In this document: positions 48,957 to 56,786 of the stretch, piece after piece
Position numbering within the stretch: position 1 is the stretch's first letter
Layout of the letters: every line of letters starts with the position of its first letter
Assembly (NCBI GenBank): GCA_016873635.1
Contig: VGWJ01000014.1
Span: 1-59,725, forward strand
Direction: 5' to 3'
Length of the DNA: 59,725 nt
Origin: Lentisphaerota bacterium
GTDB lineage: Bacteria; Verrucomicrobiota; Kiritimatiellia; UBA8416; VGWJ01
The notes under the pieces: generated by a model
The model's database searches: none
The model's input: only the letters and a program-made list of their open reading frames with translations
Told to the model about the DNA's origin: nothing
Made by a program: the position numbers and the translations under genes

Positions 48957-49012
48957 GATCCCCTCCTCGGAGGGGCGCCGCCGCGCAAGCGGCGGCGGGG
49001 TGGGTTCTCCAG
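48957..49012. repeat. Dispersed double-hairpin element, possible terminator
   Basis: GATCCC, a CCCCTC/GAGGGG hairpin, then a perfect 8-bp stem GCCGCCGC-GCAA-GCGGCGGC (48977-48996), ending GGTTCTCCA. It lies just beyond the end of the DUF3999-like gene and could terminate that operon. A related element is at 24539-24590. Confidence 0.6.
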
Positions 49013-49026
49013 GCCCCCGCCGCGGG

Positions 49027-50382
49027 TCACGCCACCTGCTTCGCGCTTTTCGCGATGAGCCAGACGAGTACCAGGACCATGAGCGCGACCGCGGGCACGA
49101 GCAGGGCCTTGCCGGAGCGCAGCCGGGCGAAGCCGGGCTTGCGGAACGGCGCGTACGGTTCCCCGGCGCCGGGCGCGTATTCGTCCATGTCTTCCCGCTT
49201 CACGCCCGCCACGATCTCGGCCATGTCGTATCGCGGGGCTTCCGCCCCCACGGCCCCGTAGACCGCCCTGTACTTCTCGCCCGGCCGGCACAGGAACACC
49301 GCCTCCTGCGCCTCGCCCCAGGCCTTCACCGCCGTGACGGTCAGCGGCGGGCTGTCCAGGTTGAGGATCGTGACGCGGTAGCGCCTGTAGCGGCAGGCGC
49401 GCGGCAGCCTCACGACCAGCCCCTCGGCCGGATCGCCGCCCGGCACGCGCTGCAGCCGGCCCGCGGCCAGGCGCCGCCAGGCCGCGCCGCCCTCCGCGCC
49501 CGTATGGGCCTCGACCGCCACGCCGCGGCTGAAGAAAACGTCGGCCACTTCAAAACGCAGCTCGCGCAGGGGCACATTGCGCACCGCGAACTCCGCGACG
49601 GTGGCCTTCCGATCGGCGTCCTGCGCCACGGCAAACGCCCGCACCGCGTATTCGCGCAGGGCGGCCTCCGTGTCGGTCCACGTCTCCCGGCGCTCGATCA
49701 GCCGCACGCCGTCGATCCGGAAATCCTCCCGCCGCAGGCTGGTGTTCCGGATTTCGCCGACCAGCCGTCCGTCGCGCGTCTCGCGGGCGATCTGCACCAG
49801 CGGCGAAAGCTGCTCCTCCGTGATGTTGGAGACCGCGATGCGGTAATAGCGGCGCGCGTCAGGGGCGATCGCCACGCGGTCCCGGCGCAGGTCGAGGTGC
49901 TTCGCGTAGTCGTAGATCGCAACGCCTTCGGCCAGGGGGGTCCACGCCGCGCGGTCGTCCGACGACTCCACGGTCACGAGCTTCTCGTAGTCCTTCTGCG
50001 CCGAATGCAGCACGAGGGCCGCCGCCGGCCGGGGCGCTTCCGCCGGGGCCCGCTCCACCGTGAGGCGGAACCGGTTGTCGGGCAGCAGTTCGAACTCGAC
50101 GATGCGCGCCCCGATGTCGTGCTCCTCGACGATCATCCGGCGCTGCCGCACCGTCCTTGTCAGGAACGGCGTTTCGCCGCCCCGCGCGTCAATCACCCGC
50201 ATCCCGGCGAACCCCGGCTCCGTGCCGTCGAAGAAGTCCTCGTCCAGCGCGAAGCGGCCGATCGTGCGCGCGGCGCCCTCCGGCGCGGCCAGCGGCTTCA
50301 CCAGCGGAAAGGCGTCCGTCCCCACGGCGGCCGCGGACGAGGCGGCGGCAAACAGGAGCAGCAGCGCGACTGGTTTGTTCAT
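49027..50382 (-). CDS. DUF3999-like secreted/anchored protein
   Basis: A 451-residue protein with an N-terminal signal peptide (ALLLLFAAASSAAAVG), a large beta-rich extracytoplasmic region and a C-terminal transmembrane helix (LLVPAVALMVLVLVWLIAK) with a basic tail. This layout, and the gene order directly behind a DUF2339 gene, match the DUF3999 family, which usually pairs with DUF2339. ATG 50382 overlaps the DUF2339-like stop (ATGA), so the two are translationally coupled. The biochemical function of the pair is not established. Confidence 0.7.
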   Translation of the reverse strand: MNKPVALLLLFAAASSAAAVGTDAFPLVKPLAAPEGAARTIGRFALDEDFFDGTEPGFAGMRVIDARGGETPFLTRTVRQRRMIVEEHDIGARIVEFELLPDNRFRLTVERAPAEAPRPAAALVLHSAQKDYEKLVTVESSDDRAAWTPLAEGVAIYDYAKHLDLRRDRVAIAPDARRYYRIAVSNITEEQLSPLVQIARETRDGRLVGEIRNTSLRREDFRIDGVRLIERRETWTDTEAALREYAVRAFAVAQDADRKATVAEFAVRNVPLRELRFEVADVFFSRGVAVEAHTGAEGGAAWRRLAAGRLQRVPGGDPAEGLVVRLPRACRYRRYRVTILNLDSPPLTVTAVKAWGEAQEAVFLCRPGEKYRAVYGAVGAEAPRYDMAEIVAGVKREDMDEYAPGAGEPYAPFRKPGFARLRSGKALLVPAVALMVLVLVWLIAKSAKQVA

Positions 50383-52838
50383 TGGCTTCCTTTCTCGAAC
50401 TTGCGGCCGGCGAAGATGTAGGCGAAAGAGCCCAGCAGCAGCGCCAGGCCCACGATCATGAAAGCGATGACGCGATGGATGATCTCCATCTCCGAGAGAT
50501 CCACGAGAAAGACCTTGCCCACCACGACCGCAAACAGGGCCAGGCCGCCGTAACGCAAGGGCTTGAGGCTCTTCCATATCCCGCCGGCAACGAAGGCGGC
50601 GGCGAAAAGGGCCCACAGGATCGAAACGCCGCCGTCCTGGAAACGCCGCAGCTTCCAGTAAAGGAAGCTGTTCGTCTCCAGCGAGGCGTAGACGAAAAAC
50701 AGCAGCAGGGCCCCGTAGCCGAACACCGCCGCGGGCAGGCGCGACTCCATCCGGCGGCCGACCAGTCGCCAGGCCGCCAGCAGGGCGGCGACGGCGCACG
50801 CGAAGTCCAGCAGCCGCGCGCACGCGGCCGGCGCGACGTAGTCCGCCATGTACACCAGGCCTTCGGCCAGCCTCCACGCCCGCAGGTCCACGGCCAGAAG
50901 CTTCACGACGCCGACGGTCATGAACACGCACATGGCCGCGAACATGGCGGCCGACACCCCGCCGCCGCGCAGGAAGCCGCGCATGAAGTAGAGGGCCATG
51001 GCGCACCACAGCAGCGTGAGGACGGGCAGGCGGAACGCCTCGCCGTAGCGCAGCATGGCGTTCACCTCCAGGTGCGCGAACGCGAACCCGAAGAGCGCCG
51101 CGAACCAGTAAAAGGCCTGCGCCGCCGCGCCCGCCGGCACGACGCGCGGCGTGTCGCTCGCGGCCGGGACCGCGCGCAGGCCCGCCGCCGGCCCGCGCCG
51201 GCGCTCCAGCGCGAAGGCGGCGACAACCGACGCCAGCGACGTGCCGAACGTCCAGAGCCGGTCCAGCATCGCCTTCCAGTATTCGCCCATCGGCGCCAGG
51301 GCGACCCCCCCGCCCCGGAAGTTGCGCGGCAGGTCCATCCAGACCAGGCGCACGAAAACCACCCCGTACAGGACGTGGCCCAGGTTCGCGATGAATTCGC
51401 TCCCCAGCCGCCCTCCCAGCCACAGGAACATGAAGGCCAGCAGCGCCAGGGCGATGGTCAGCGATTCCTTCTCCATGACCAGCGGCAGCGTCCAGGCGGC
51501 AAACACGCCGGCCAGGGCGATCAGCGTCACCAGCAGCCGCCGGTCAACGAGCCGCCGGCGGATGAACACGGCCACGTGCAGCATGTAGAACACGGCCAGG
51601 GCCAGCGACATCAGGGCGGGATACGGCCGGCCGTGCGCGCCCTGGATCAGGCGATACGCGAAACCGGCGAACAGCACGGCGTTGAGCGTCAGATGAATCG
51701 CCTCCAGCGCCGTGGACGACTTCGCGCGGGCGATATTGTGGACATAGCAGATCAGGGAATGAACCACGAAAAACGCCGCGAGAAACGCCAGCGCCATGGG
51801 GAAGTCGGCGCGCGTGTAGACGCGCAGCGACCCCTGGAAAAGCGCATAGGTGAAGGCAAACCCGAGGTAGTTCAGCACGCGCCACTCGCGGTAGCGCGCC
51901 ACGCCCATGATGCCGATGCCCAGCAGCAGCACGTAGGCGTAGAAGACGGCCAGGTTGGGTTCCGGCGTGCGCAGCATGACCGGCGTCATGTACCCGCCCG
52001 CCAGCCCCAGCACCGCCACCAGCAGCGAGTTGGCGCGCACCGAGAGCACGCCGGCCGTGACCGTCACCAGGATCATGAGCGCGAAAGCCGCCGGGATCGG
52101 CGCCAGGCCATACATCGATCCCGCCGCGAACACGCTGAAGTACAGCGTCAGCAGCCCGCCGCCCAGCAGGCCCTGGCCCATGATGTGATACTTGCGGCCC
52201 AGGAGCCGCATCCCGACGACCAGCATGCCCACGCCGAAGAAGACGGTGAGCGCCACGCGCCCCGCCGGACCGATCAGCTCGCGCTCGATGGACCAGCGCA
52301 GGAAGAAGGCCGCGCACGCCACGACCGCCACGATCCCGACGATCAGCAGCCACCAGCTCGCGATGGCGAATTCCCGCGTTACGCCGCGCGCGCGCTCCTC
52401 GCCGCCCATCAGGATCCAGCGCCAGATCCGGCGCAGGATCTGCGCCGCCGCGCCCGGCTCGGACGGCTCCGCGGACGGCACGGGCACGGGCGTCGGCGGA
52501 ACCGGAGCGGCGGGACGCGGCCGCGCGGGCGCCGGCGCGGGCGGCGGCGGCGGCGGACGGGGAACGGAAGGCGCGGCGACCGGCGCGGCGGACGGAACGG
52601 CCGCTTCCGGAACGCGCGGCGTCTCGGCGGCGACGGCCGGCGCTTCCGGACGAGACGCGGCGCCGGCCGCGCGCGCAACGCCCAGCACGTCGAGCCGCCG
52701 CGACATGGCGTCCTGCCGCGCGGCCAGATCCGTCAGGCGCCGGCGGATTCCGGCCAGCATGATCACCGCCACAACCGGCAGCAACACGAGGCCGACCAGC
52801 GCCAGACCCAGCAAGAAAAGCAGGAATTCTTCGCCCAT
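50379..52838 (-). CDS. DUF2339-like polytopic membrane protein
   Basis: An 819-residue protein with an N-terminal helix (5-30), a short coiled-coil-like segment, a Pro/Ala-rich linker (about 65-130) and then some 20 or more predicted helices to the end. This architecture is characteristic of DUF2339 proteins. It is the third cistron of the methyltransferase-radical SAM operon, beginning 18 nt after the radical SAM gene, and is coupled to the DUF3999-like gene. The function of the family is unknown. A role in envelope modification or polymer export has to remain a guess. Confidence 0.8.
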   Translation of the reverse strand: MGEEFLLFLLGLALVGLVLLPVVAVIMLAGIRRRLTDLAARQDAMSRRLDVLGVARAAGAASRPEAPAVAAETPRVPEAAVPSAAPVAAPSVPRPPPPPPAPAPARPRPAAPVPPTPVPVPSAEPSEPGAAAQILRRIWRWILMGGEERARGVTREFAIASWWLLIVGIVAVVACAAFFLRWSIERELIGPAGRVALTVFFGVGMLVVGMRLLGRKYHIMGQGLLGGGLLTLYFSVFAAGSMYGLAPIPAAFALMILVTVTAGVLSVRANSLLVAVLGLAGGYMTPVMLRTPEPNLAVFYAYVLLLGIGIMGVARYREWRVLNYLGFAFTYALFQGSLRVYTRADFPMALAFLAAFFVVHSLICYVHNIARAKSSTALEAIHLTLNAVLFAGFAYRLIQGAHGRPYPALMSLALAVFYMLHVAVFIRRRLVDRRLLVTLIALAGVFAAWTLPLVMEKESLTIALALLAFMFLWLGGRLGSEFIANLGHVLYGVVFVRLVWMDLPRNFRGGGVALAPMGEYWKAMLDRLWTFGTSLASVVAAFALERRRGPAAGLRAVPAASDTPRVVPAGAAAQAFYWFAALFGFAFAHLEVNAMLRYGEAFRLPVLTLLWCAMALYFMRGFLRGGGVSAAMFAAMCVFMTVGVVKLLAVDLRAWRLAEGLVYMADYVAPAACARLLDFACAVAALLAAWRLVGRRMESRLPAAVFGYGALLLFFVYASLETNSFLYWKLRRFQDGGVSILWALFAAAFVAGGIWKSLKPLRYGGLALFAVVVGKVFLVDLSEMEIIHRVIAFMIVGLALLLGSFAYIFAGRKFEKGSQ

Positions 52839-52856
52839 ATCCCCTCCCGTTCCGGA

Positions 52857-54155
52857 CTATGCCCCAACACGCCGCCCGTGCATGCGCGACAGAACCGGCC
52901 GCCCGCCGCCTGATTCGCGGTAAGTTAGCAGGCCTTCGGTCGCCTGGCGATAGCCGATCTTCCGATAAAATCCCGGCAGCTCGCCCCGGTACGCGAAATC
53001 GATGCGCCGCGCGACATCCTCGTACGGAATCGGAAGCCGGCCGCGGAACGCCTCCCGCAGTTCCGCGGCATGCTCGATCAGGAAACAGTTCCGCCGCGGA
53101 CGCGCGAAGGCCCTGTTCATGCGTTCCCAGATCGCCGCCAGCGGTTCGTCTCTGACGTTGCCGAACGAGACGGGAACGAAATCGCAGGGACACACGTTGC
53201 CCCCCGCATCAATGTACAGATGCTGGAACCCGGCGCCGCAGCCGTATGAGTCGCCGTGCTCGATCTCCGCGAAGGCCTCGACCTTGGGCAGCTTGCCGCC
53301 GCGGTTCGTGCGGCGATGAACCTGCCGCAGCCGCTCGCGCTGCGCGCTGTCGATCCGGCACACCGCCCCGCCGTCCAGGAGCCTGCCCGCCGGCATGGGC
53401 TCCAGCAGGCGTATCTCGTGCACACCCATCTCCGCCGCAAGACCGAGGTAACGGTCCATCTCTCCCTCCGCCATGTTCTCCGGCGTGGCCACGAGCTGCA
53501 GCATGGTGTAGAAGCCCGCGCGGCGCGATTCGCCCACGGCATCCACCGCCCGGCAAAACGCGCCGGCGCACCCGCGCCGCCGGTCATGCCCGGCGGCCGT
53601 GTGGTGGTCGAGGCTCACCGCGCACCCGAAAAGGCCGCCTGCCTTCAGCCGCGCGGCGCACTCGGACGTAAGGCCGTGGCCGCTGGTGAAGAGCAGGCTC
53701 ACCGACCGCGCGTCCACCGCCCCCACCAGGTCGGCAATGTCGCCGCGCTGCAGCGGCTCGCCGCCGGTGAAGCCGACGATGCTCACCCCCAGGTCCTGCA
53801 ACTGGCGGATCGTGTCCACGGCCAGCGCGTAGGGCAGCGACTGCTCCGGCCGGTGCGCGCCGCTGCAGTGCCAGCAGCGGTAGGGACAGCGGGTCGTCAC
53901 CGCGATGTAGGCGGAGACCGGAACCGGACGCCCCGCCAGCAGCGAGGCGATCCCCCGCCCCAGCGCGTCGAAGGCCGGGCCGGGGAAAGGAGGCAGAAAC
54001 GAATTGACCACGTACCGGCCGTCAATACGCGTCAGCCGCTCGCCCGCCAGCAAAGACCGCAACCGCCACAGCGCGCGCGGCGGCAGCTTCCGCACGGCCC
54101 GCGACTCCAGCGTCCTCAACAGCGCCAACTGCCCCGCCATTGCCTGCAAGTTCAT
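52857..54155 (-). CDS. Radical SAM/SPASM protein
   Basis: A 432-residue enzyme. CPYRCWHC holds the CX3CX2C cluster ligands (C90, C94, C97) and GGEP (131-134) binds SAM. The C-terminal part has Cys306, Cys322, Cys324 and Cys357 (GCGAGFQHLYIDAGGNVCPC), the layout of a SPASM domain with an auxiliary Fe-S cluster. SPASM enzymes commonly modify peptides or make cofactors, but no precursor peptide gene is visible nearby. An N-terminal region of about 80 residues precedes the core and is not a PqqD domain. The ATG overlaps the methyltransferase stop (ATGA), so the two enzymes probably act on one pathway. Confidence 0.87.
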   Translation of the reverse strand: MNLQAMAGQLALLRTLESRAVRKLPPRALWRLRSLLAGERLTRIDGRYVVNSFLPPFPGPAFDALGRGIASLLAGRPVPVSAYIAVTTRCPYRCWHCSGAHRPEQSLPYALAVDTIRQLQDLGVSIVGFTGGEPLQRGDIADLVGAVDARSVSLLFTSGHGLTSECAARLKAGGLFGCAVSLDHHTAAGHDRRRGCAGAFCRAVDAVGESRRAGFYTMLQLVATPENMAEGEMDRYLGLAAEMGVHEIRLLEPMPAGRLLDGGAVCRIDSAQRERLRQVHRRTNRGGKLPKVEAFAEIEHGDSYGCGAGFQHLYIDAGGNVCPCDFVPVSFGNVRDEPLAAIWERMNRAFARPRRNCFLIEHAAELREAFRGRLPIPYEDVARRIDFAYRGELPGFYRKIGYRQATEGLLTYRESGGGRPVLSRMHGRRVGA

Positions 54156-55057
54156 GCCGTCATCCCTCCGCTTCTCTTCTCAGCCGTGCCGGCAACGTAG
54201 CGATGCGCGACTTCGATCACGCCGTCTTGCCTCGCCTCCCTCTCCAGAATCGCGGCAAACTCCGCGTCGCACGTTGCCCTGATGTCGTCCGACATCATCC
54301 TGTTGAACCCGACTCCCGCGCCGGTGCGCAGCACCCACTCCAACGCTTCCCCGCCCGTCGCAAAGCGGCGGTTCACGCGGCCTTCCCACACTTCGCGCAC
54401 CGACAGCCCCGCCCCTTCGAACCACCGGCGCAGGCGGCGCGCGCCCCGGGGCAGGCGGAAGTGCAGGTCCATGATCGTCTGCACGCGGCCCGGATGCCGG
54501 CGCGCTACTTCCAGCGCCGCGCGGCGGATTGCGTCCAGGGTGTCGCGGGTGTTCTCGATGATGCCCAGCGCGCCGCCCGGCTTCAGCCGGCCCGCGGCGG
54601 CCGCCAGAAGCGTGGGGGCATCGGCATAGCCCAGGGCCCAGCCGCAGGTGACCGCGTCCAGCGTGGCCGCGGGCGCGGCGCTGATTGCTTCCAGCATGTC
54701 CTTTTCCACAAAGCGGATGTTGTTCAGCGCCGCCGCGCGCGCCTTGCCGGCCGCCGTTTCCAGCATGCCCCGCGAGCGGTCCACGCAGACAACCTCGCCA
54801 CGCGGCCCCACGGCCCGCGCCAGGGCCAGGGTCAGCGTGCCCGTGCCCGCCCCCAGGTCCATGACCCGGTCGCCGTCCCTCACGCCCAGCCGCGCGACCA
54901 TGCGCAGCGAATGGGGCGCCACGTGCGACGTGAAACTGTCGTCGTAACCCGCGCTGATCCGGTCATAGCCGCGGGCAATGTCCTCGGCCGAGACCACGCG
55001 CCGCGCGGCCAGAAGCCGCAGCACCCTCAGATAAAAACGGATTGATGACGCAAGCAT
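54152..55057 (-). CDS. Class I SAM-dependent methyltransferase (UbiE-like)
   Basis: A 301-residue protein with ATG 55057. Motif I VMDLGAGTG lies at 66-74, CVDRS (about 91-95) is the acidic loop after beta-2, and FVEKDMLEA near 117 is motif II. YDRISAGYDDSF before motif I is typical of the UbiE/COQ5 group. The C-terminal 140 residues include a segment for substrate selection. It is the first gene of the operon, 2-3 nt behind the predicted sigma-54 transcription start, so translation may be nearly leaderless. The substrate is unknown. Confidence 0.85.
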   Translation of the reverse strand: MLASSIRFYLRVLRLLAARRVVSAEDIARGYDRISAGYDDSFTSHVAPHSLRMVARLGVRDGDRVMDLGAGTGTLTLALARAVGPRGEVVCVDRSRGMLETAAGKARAAALNNIRFVEKDMLEAISAAPAATLDAVTCGWALGYADAPTLLAAAAGRLKPGGALGIIENTRDTLDAIRRAALEVARRHPGRVQTIMDLHFRLPRGARRLRRWFEGAGLSVREVWEGRVNRRFATGGEALEWVLRTGAGVGFNRMMSDDIRATCDAEFAAILEREARQDGVIEVAHRYVAGTAEKRSGGMTA

Positions 55058-55069
55058 GCCGCGACGTAC

Positions 55070-55085
55070 CGCAGGCGCCGTGCCA
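55070..55085 (-). promoter_or_regulatory. Sigma-54 (-24/-12) promoter of the methyltransferase operon
   Basis: Minus strand TGGCACG-GCGC-CTGCG. The invariant GG (55084-55083) and GC (55072-55071) are separated by exactly 10 nt, and seven of seven -24 bases fit the TGGCACG consensus. The predicted start is near 55059, two bases before ATG 55057. A sigma-54 activator gene is divergent from it. Confidence 0.72.
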
Positions 55086-55161
55086 GCCCGTTCGCAGGGG
55101 GGAAGAAAGCACTGGCCCGCGACCTCCGCATGACTGCCACGATACTGCCGCCATGTTGTTG

Positions 55162-55191
55162 TTGACACGAAATGTATACATCCCGTACATT
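55162..55191 (+). promoter_or_regulatory. Sigma-70-type promoter with palindromic operator for the activator gene
   Basis: TTGACA (55162-55167), 18 nt, TACATT (55186-55191), with ATG 7 nt after the -10 box (leaderless). The spacer and -10 box are covered by ATGTATACAT (55172-55181, a perfect palindrome), CCC and GTACAT. A protein bound here could repress its own gene and also act as the upstream activating site for the sigma-54 promoter about 90 bp away. Confidence 0.55.
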
Positions 55192-55197
55192 TTCTGC

Positions 55198-56673
55198 ATG
55201 CCTACCGGCGCAAAGGCCATCGCGCTCACGGCGGAACAGCGGGAGTTCCTGGAGCTTGTTTCCGCCGCGGCCTTTGCGAATCCGTTCGGCGAAGGACGGG
55301 CCGCGCTCGATCTGAAGATTGCGGGTCTCCCGCCGGGAACGGCGCCCGAGGAGCGGCTCGCCGCGACCGTGGCGCGGGTGCGCGGCTTTCTGGAGAAGAA
55401 CCGTTTCACGCGCCAGACCGTCGCGGCGCTGGGACCGGCCGACCGGAAGCGTGTGCAGTACGCGTTTTTCTTCGACGTGTTTCACCGTTTCACGGACCGG
55501 CTGGACGGCCTCATCGAGCGCCAGGCCGAATCGGGCGCCGAGCCCTGTCCGGTGCCTTTCGCGCGGGACGTGCTCGCCGCGCTGCGCGACGCCGCCCCGG
55601 ACACCGAGGAGACGCGGGGCATTTTCGCGACTTTCTATCAGCTGCGCCGCGCCTACTACTTCATTGACCGCGCGCTGATCGGGCGCAGCGCCGTGATGCG
55701 CGAACTGCGCCGCGCGCTGTGGAACAACGTGTTCACCCACGACATGCGGCTGTACACGGAATACCTGCGCGACCGCATGGAGGATTTCTCCACGCTGCTG
55801 CTTGGCGAGACGGGCACGGGCAAGGGCGCGGCCGCGGCGGCCATCGGACGGTCGGGCTTCATTCCCTTCGACGAGTCCGCCATGCGGTTCACGGAGAGCT
55901 TCACGCGCGCCTTCCTGGCGATCAACCTGTCGCAGTTCCCGGAAACGCTCATCGAGTCGGAGCTGTTCGGGCACCGCAAGGGCGCGTTCACGGGGGCGGT
56001 GGAAGCGCACGACGGCGTGTTTGCGCGCTGCAGCCCGCACGGCGCCATTTTCATTGACGAGATCGGCGAGGTCTCCGTGCCCGTCCAGATCAAGCTCCTG
56101 CAGGTGCTGCAGGAGCGGTCGTTCTCGCCCGTGGGCAGCCACGAGCGGCGCCGCTTCCGCGGGCGGGTCATCGCCGCCACGAACCGCCCCCTGGACGTCC
56201 TGCGCCGGGAGCGCCTTCTCCGGGACGATTTCTTCTACCGCCTGAGCTCGGATGTCATCACGGTTCCGCCGCTCCGGCGGCGTCTCGCCGAGGACCCCGC
56301 GGAGCTGGACGACCTGATCCGGCTGACCGTGCGGCGCATCACGGGGCGGGACTCCGACGAGCTGCATGCCCTGATCCGGGGGGCGATAGAAGACCGGCTC
56401 GGCCCGGACTACGCGTGGCCGGGCAACGTGCGCGAGCTGGAGCAGTGCGTGCGGCGCATCCTGCTGACGCGCGCCTACGCCGGCGATACGTGCGCCGCCG
56501 CGGATGACCTGCGCAGCCGCGTGCACCGGCGCATCGATCTCGAAGACTACGGGGCCGCCGAGCTGCTGGGCGACTACTGCCGCCTGCTTTACGAACGCCA
56601 CGGAACCTACGAGGAAGTGGCCCGGCGCGCGGGCCTGGACCGGCGAACGGCAAAGAAATACATATCAGCCTAG
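55198..56673 (+). CDS. Sigma-54-dependent transcriptional activator
   Basis: A 491-residue AAA+ regulator. Walker A GETGTGKG (203-210), the sigma-54-contacting GAFTGA (262-267) and Walker B GAIFIDEIGE (282-291) are intact, followed by VIAATNR and WPGNVRELEQ. The C-terminus (about 455-488, GTYEEVARRAGLDRRTAKKYI) is a helix-turn-helix. The 170-residue N-terminal domain is not a receiver, GAF or CARF domain that I recognise, so the signal is unknown. ATG 55198 is chosen because a good promoter ends 7 nt before it, although the frame is open further upstream. Its divergent position opposite a -24/-12 promoter makes the methyltransferase operon the obvious target. The stop TAG lies inside a REP element. 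Confidence 0.88.
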   Translation: MPTGAKAIALTAEQREFLELVSAAAFANPFGEGRAALDLKIAGLPPGTAPEERLAATVARVRGFLEKNRFTRQTVAALGPADRKRVQYAFFFDVFHRFTDRLDGLIERQAESGAEPCPVPFARDVLAALRDAAPDTEETRGIFATFYQLRRAYYFIDRALIGRSAVMRELRRALWNNVFTHDMRLYTEYLRDRMEDFSTLLLGETGTGKGAAAAAIGRSGFIPFDESAMRFTESFTRAFLAINLSQFPETLIESELFGHRKGAFTGAVEAHDGVFARCSPHGAIFIDEIGEVSVPVQIKLLQVLQERSFSPVGSHERRRFRGRVIAATNRPLDVLRRERLLRDDFFYRLSSDVITVPPLRRRLAEDPAELDDLIRLTVRRITGRDSDELHALIRGAIEDRLGPDYAWPGNVRELEQCVRRILLTRAYAGDTCAAADDLRSRVHRRIDLEDYGAAELLGDYCRLLYERHGTYEEVARRAGLDRRTAKKYISA

Positions 56674-56712
56674 AAAGAGCGGTTCAGCCGCTTCGCGGCC
56701 GAACTGTTCTTG
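56669..56712 (+). repeat. REP-like palindrome overlapping a stop codon
   Basis: CCTAGAAAGAGCGGTTC, inner palindrome AGCCGCTTCGCGGCC, then GAACTGTTCTTG. The TAG of the left arm is the stop codon of the activator gene. Confidence 0.85.
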
Positions 56713-56786
56713 ATTCGTGAGTTCCAGATTGAACATCCATTGCCATCAGTCGGGACGCTGTTAGCGCGTCGAATGCACGTTCCCTT

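Noticed and set aside
56713-56786. A short plus-strand frame reading IREFQIEHPLPSVGTLL after the REP
   Set aside because: It runs into the antisense of the GH36-type gene, has no recognisable family and is too short to call even as a remnant.
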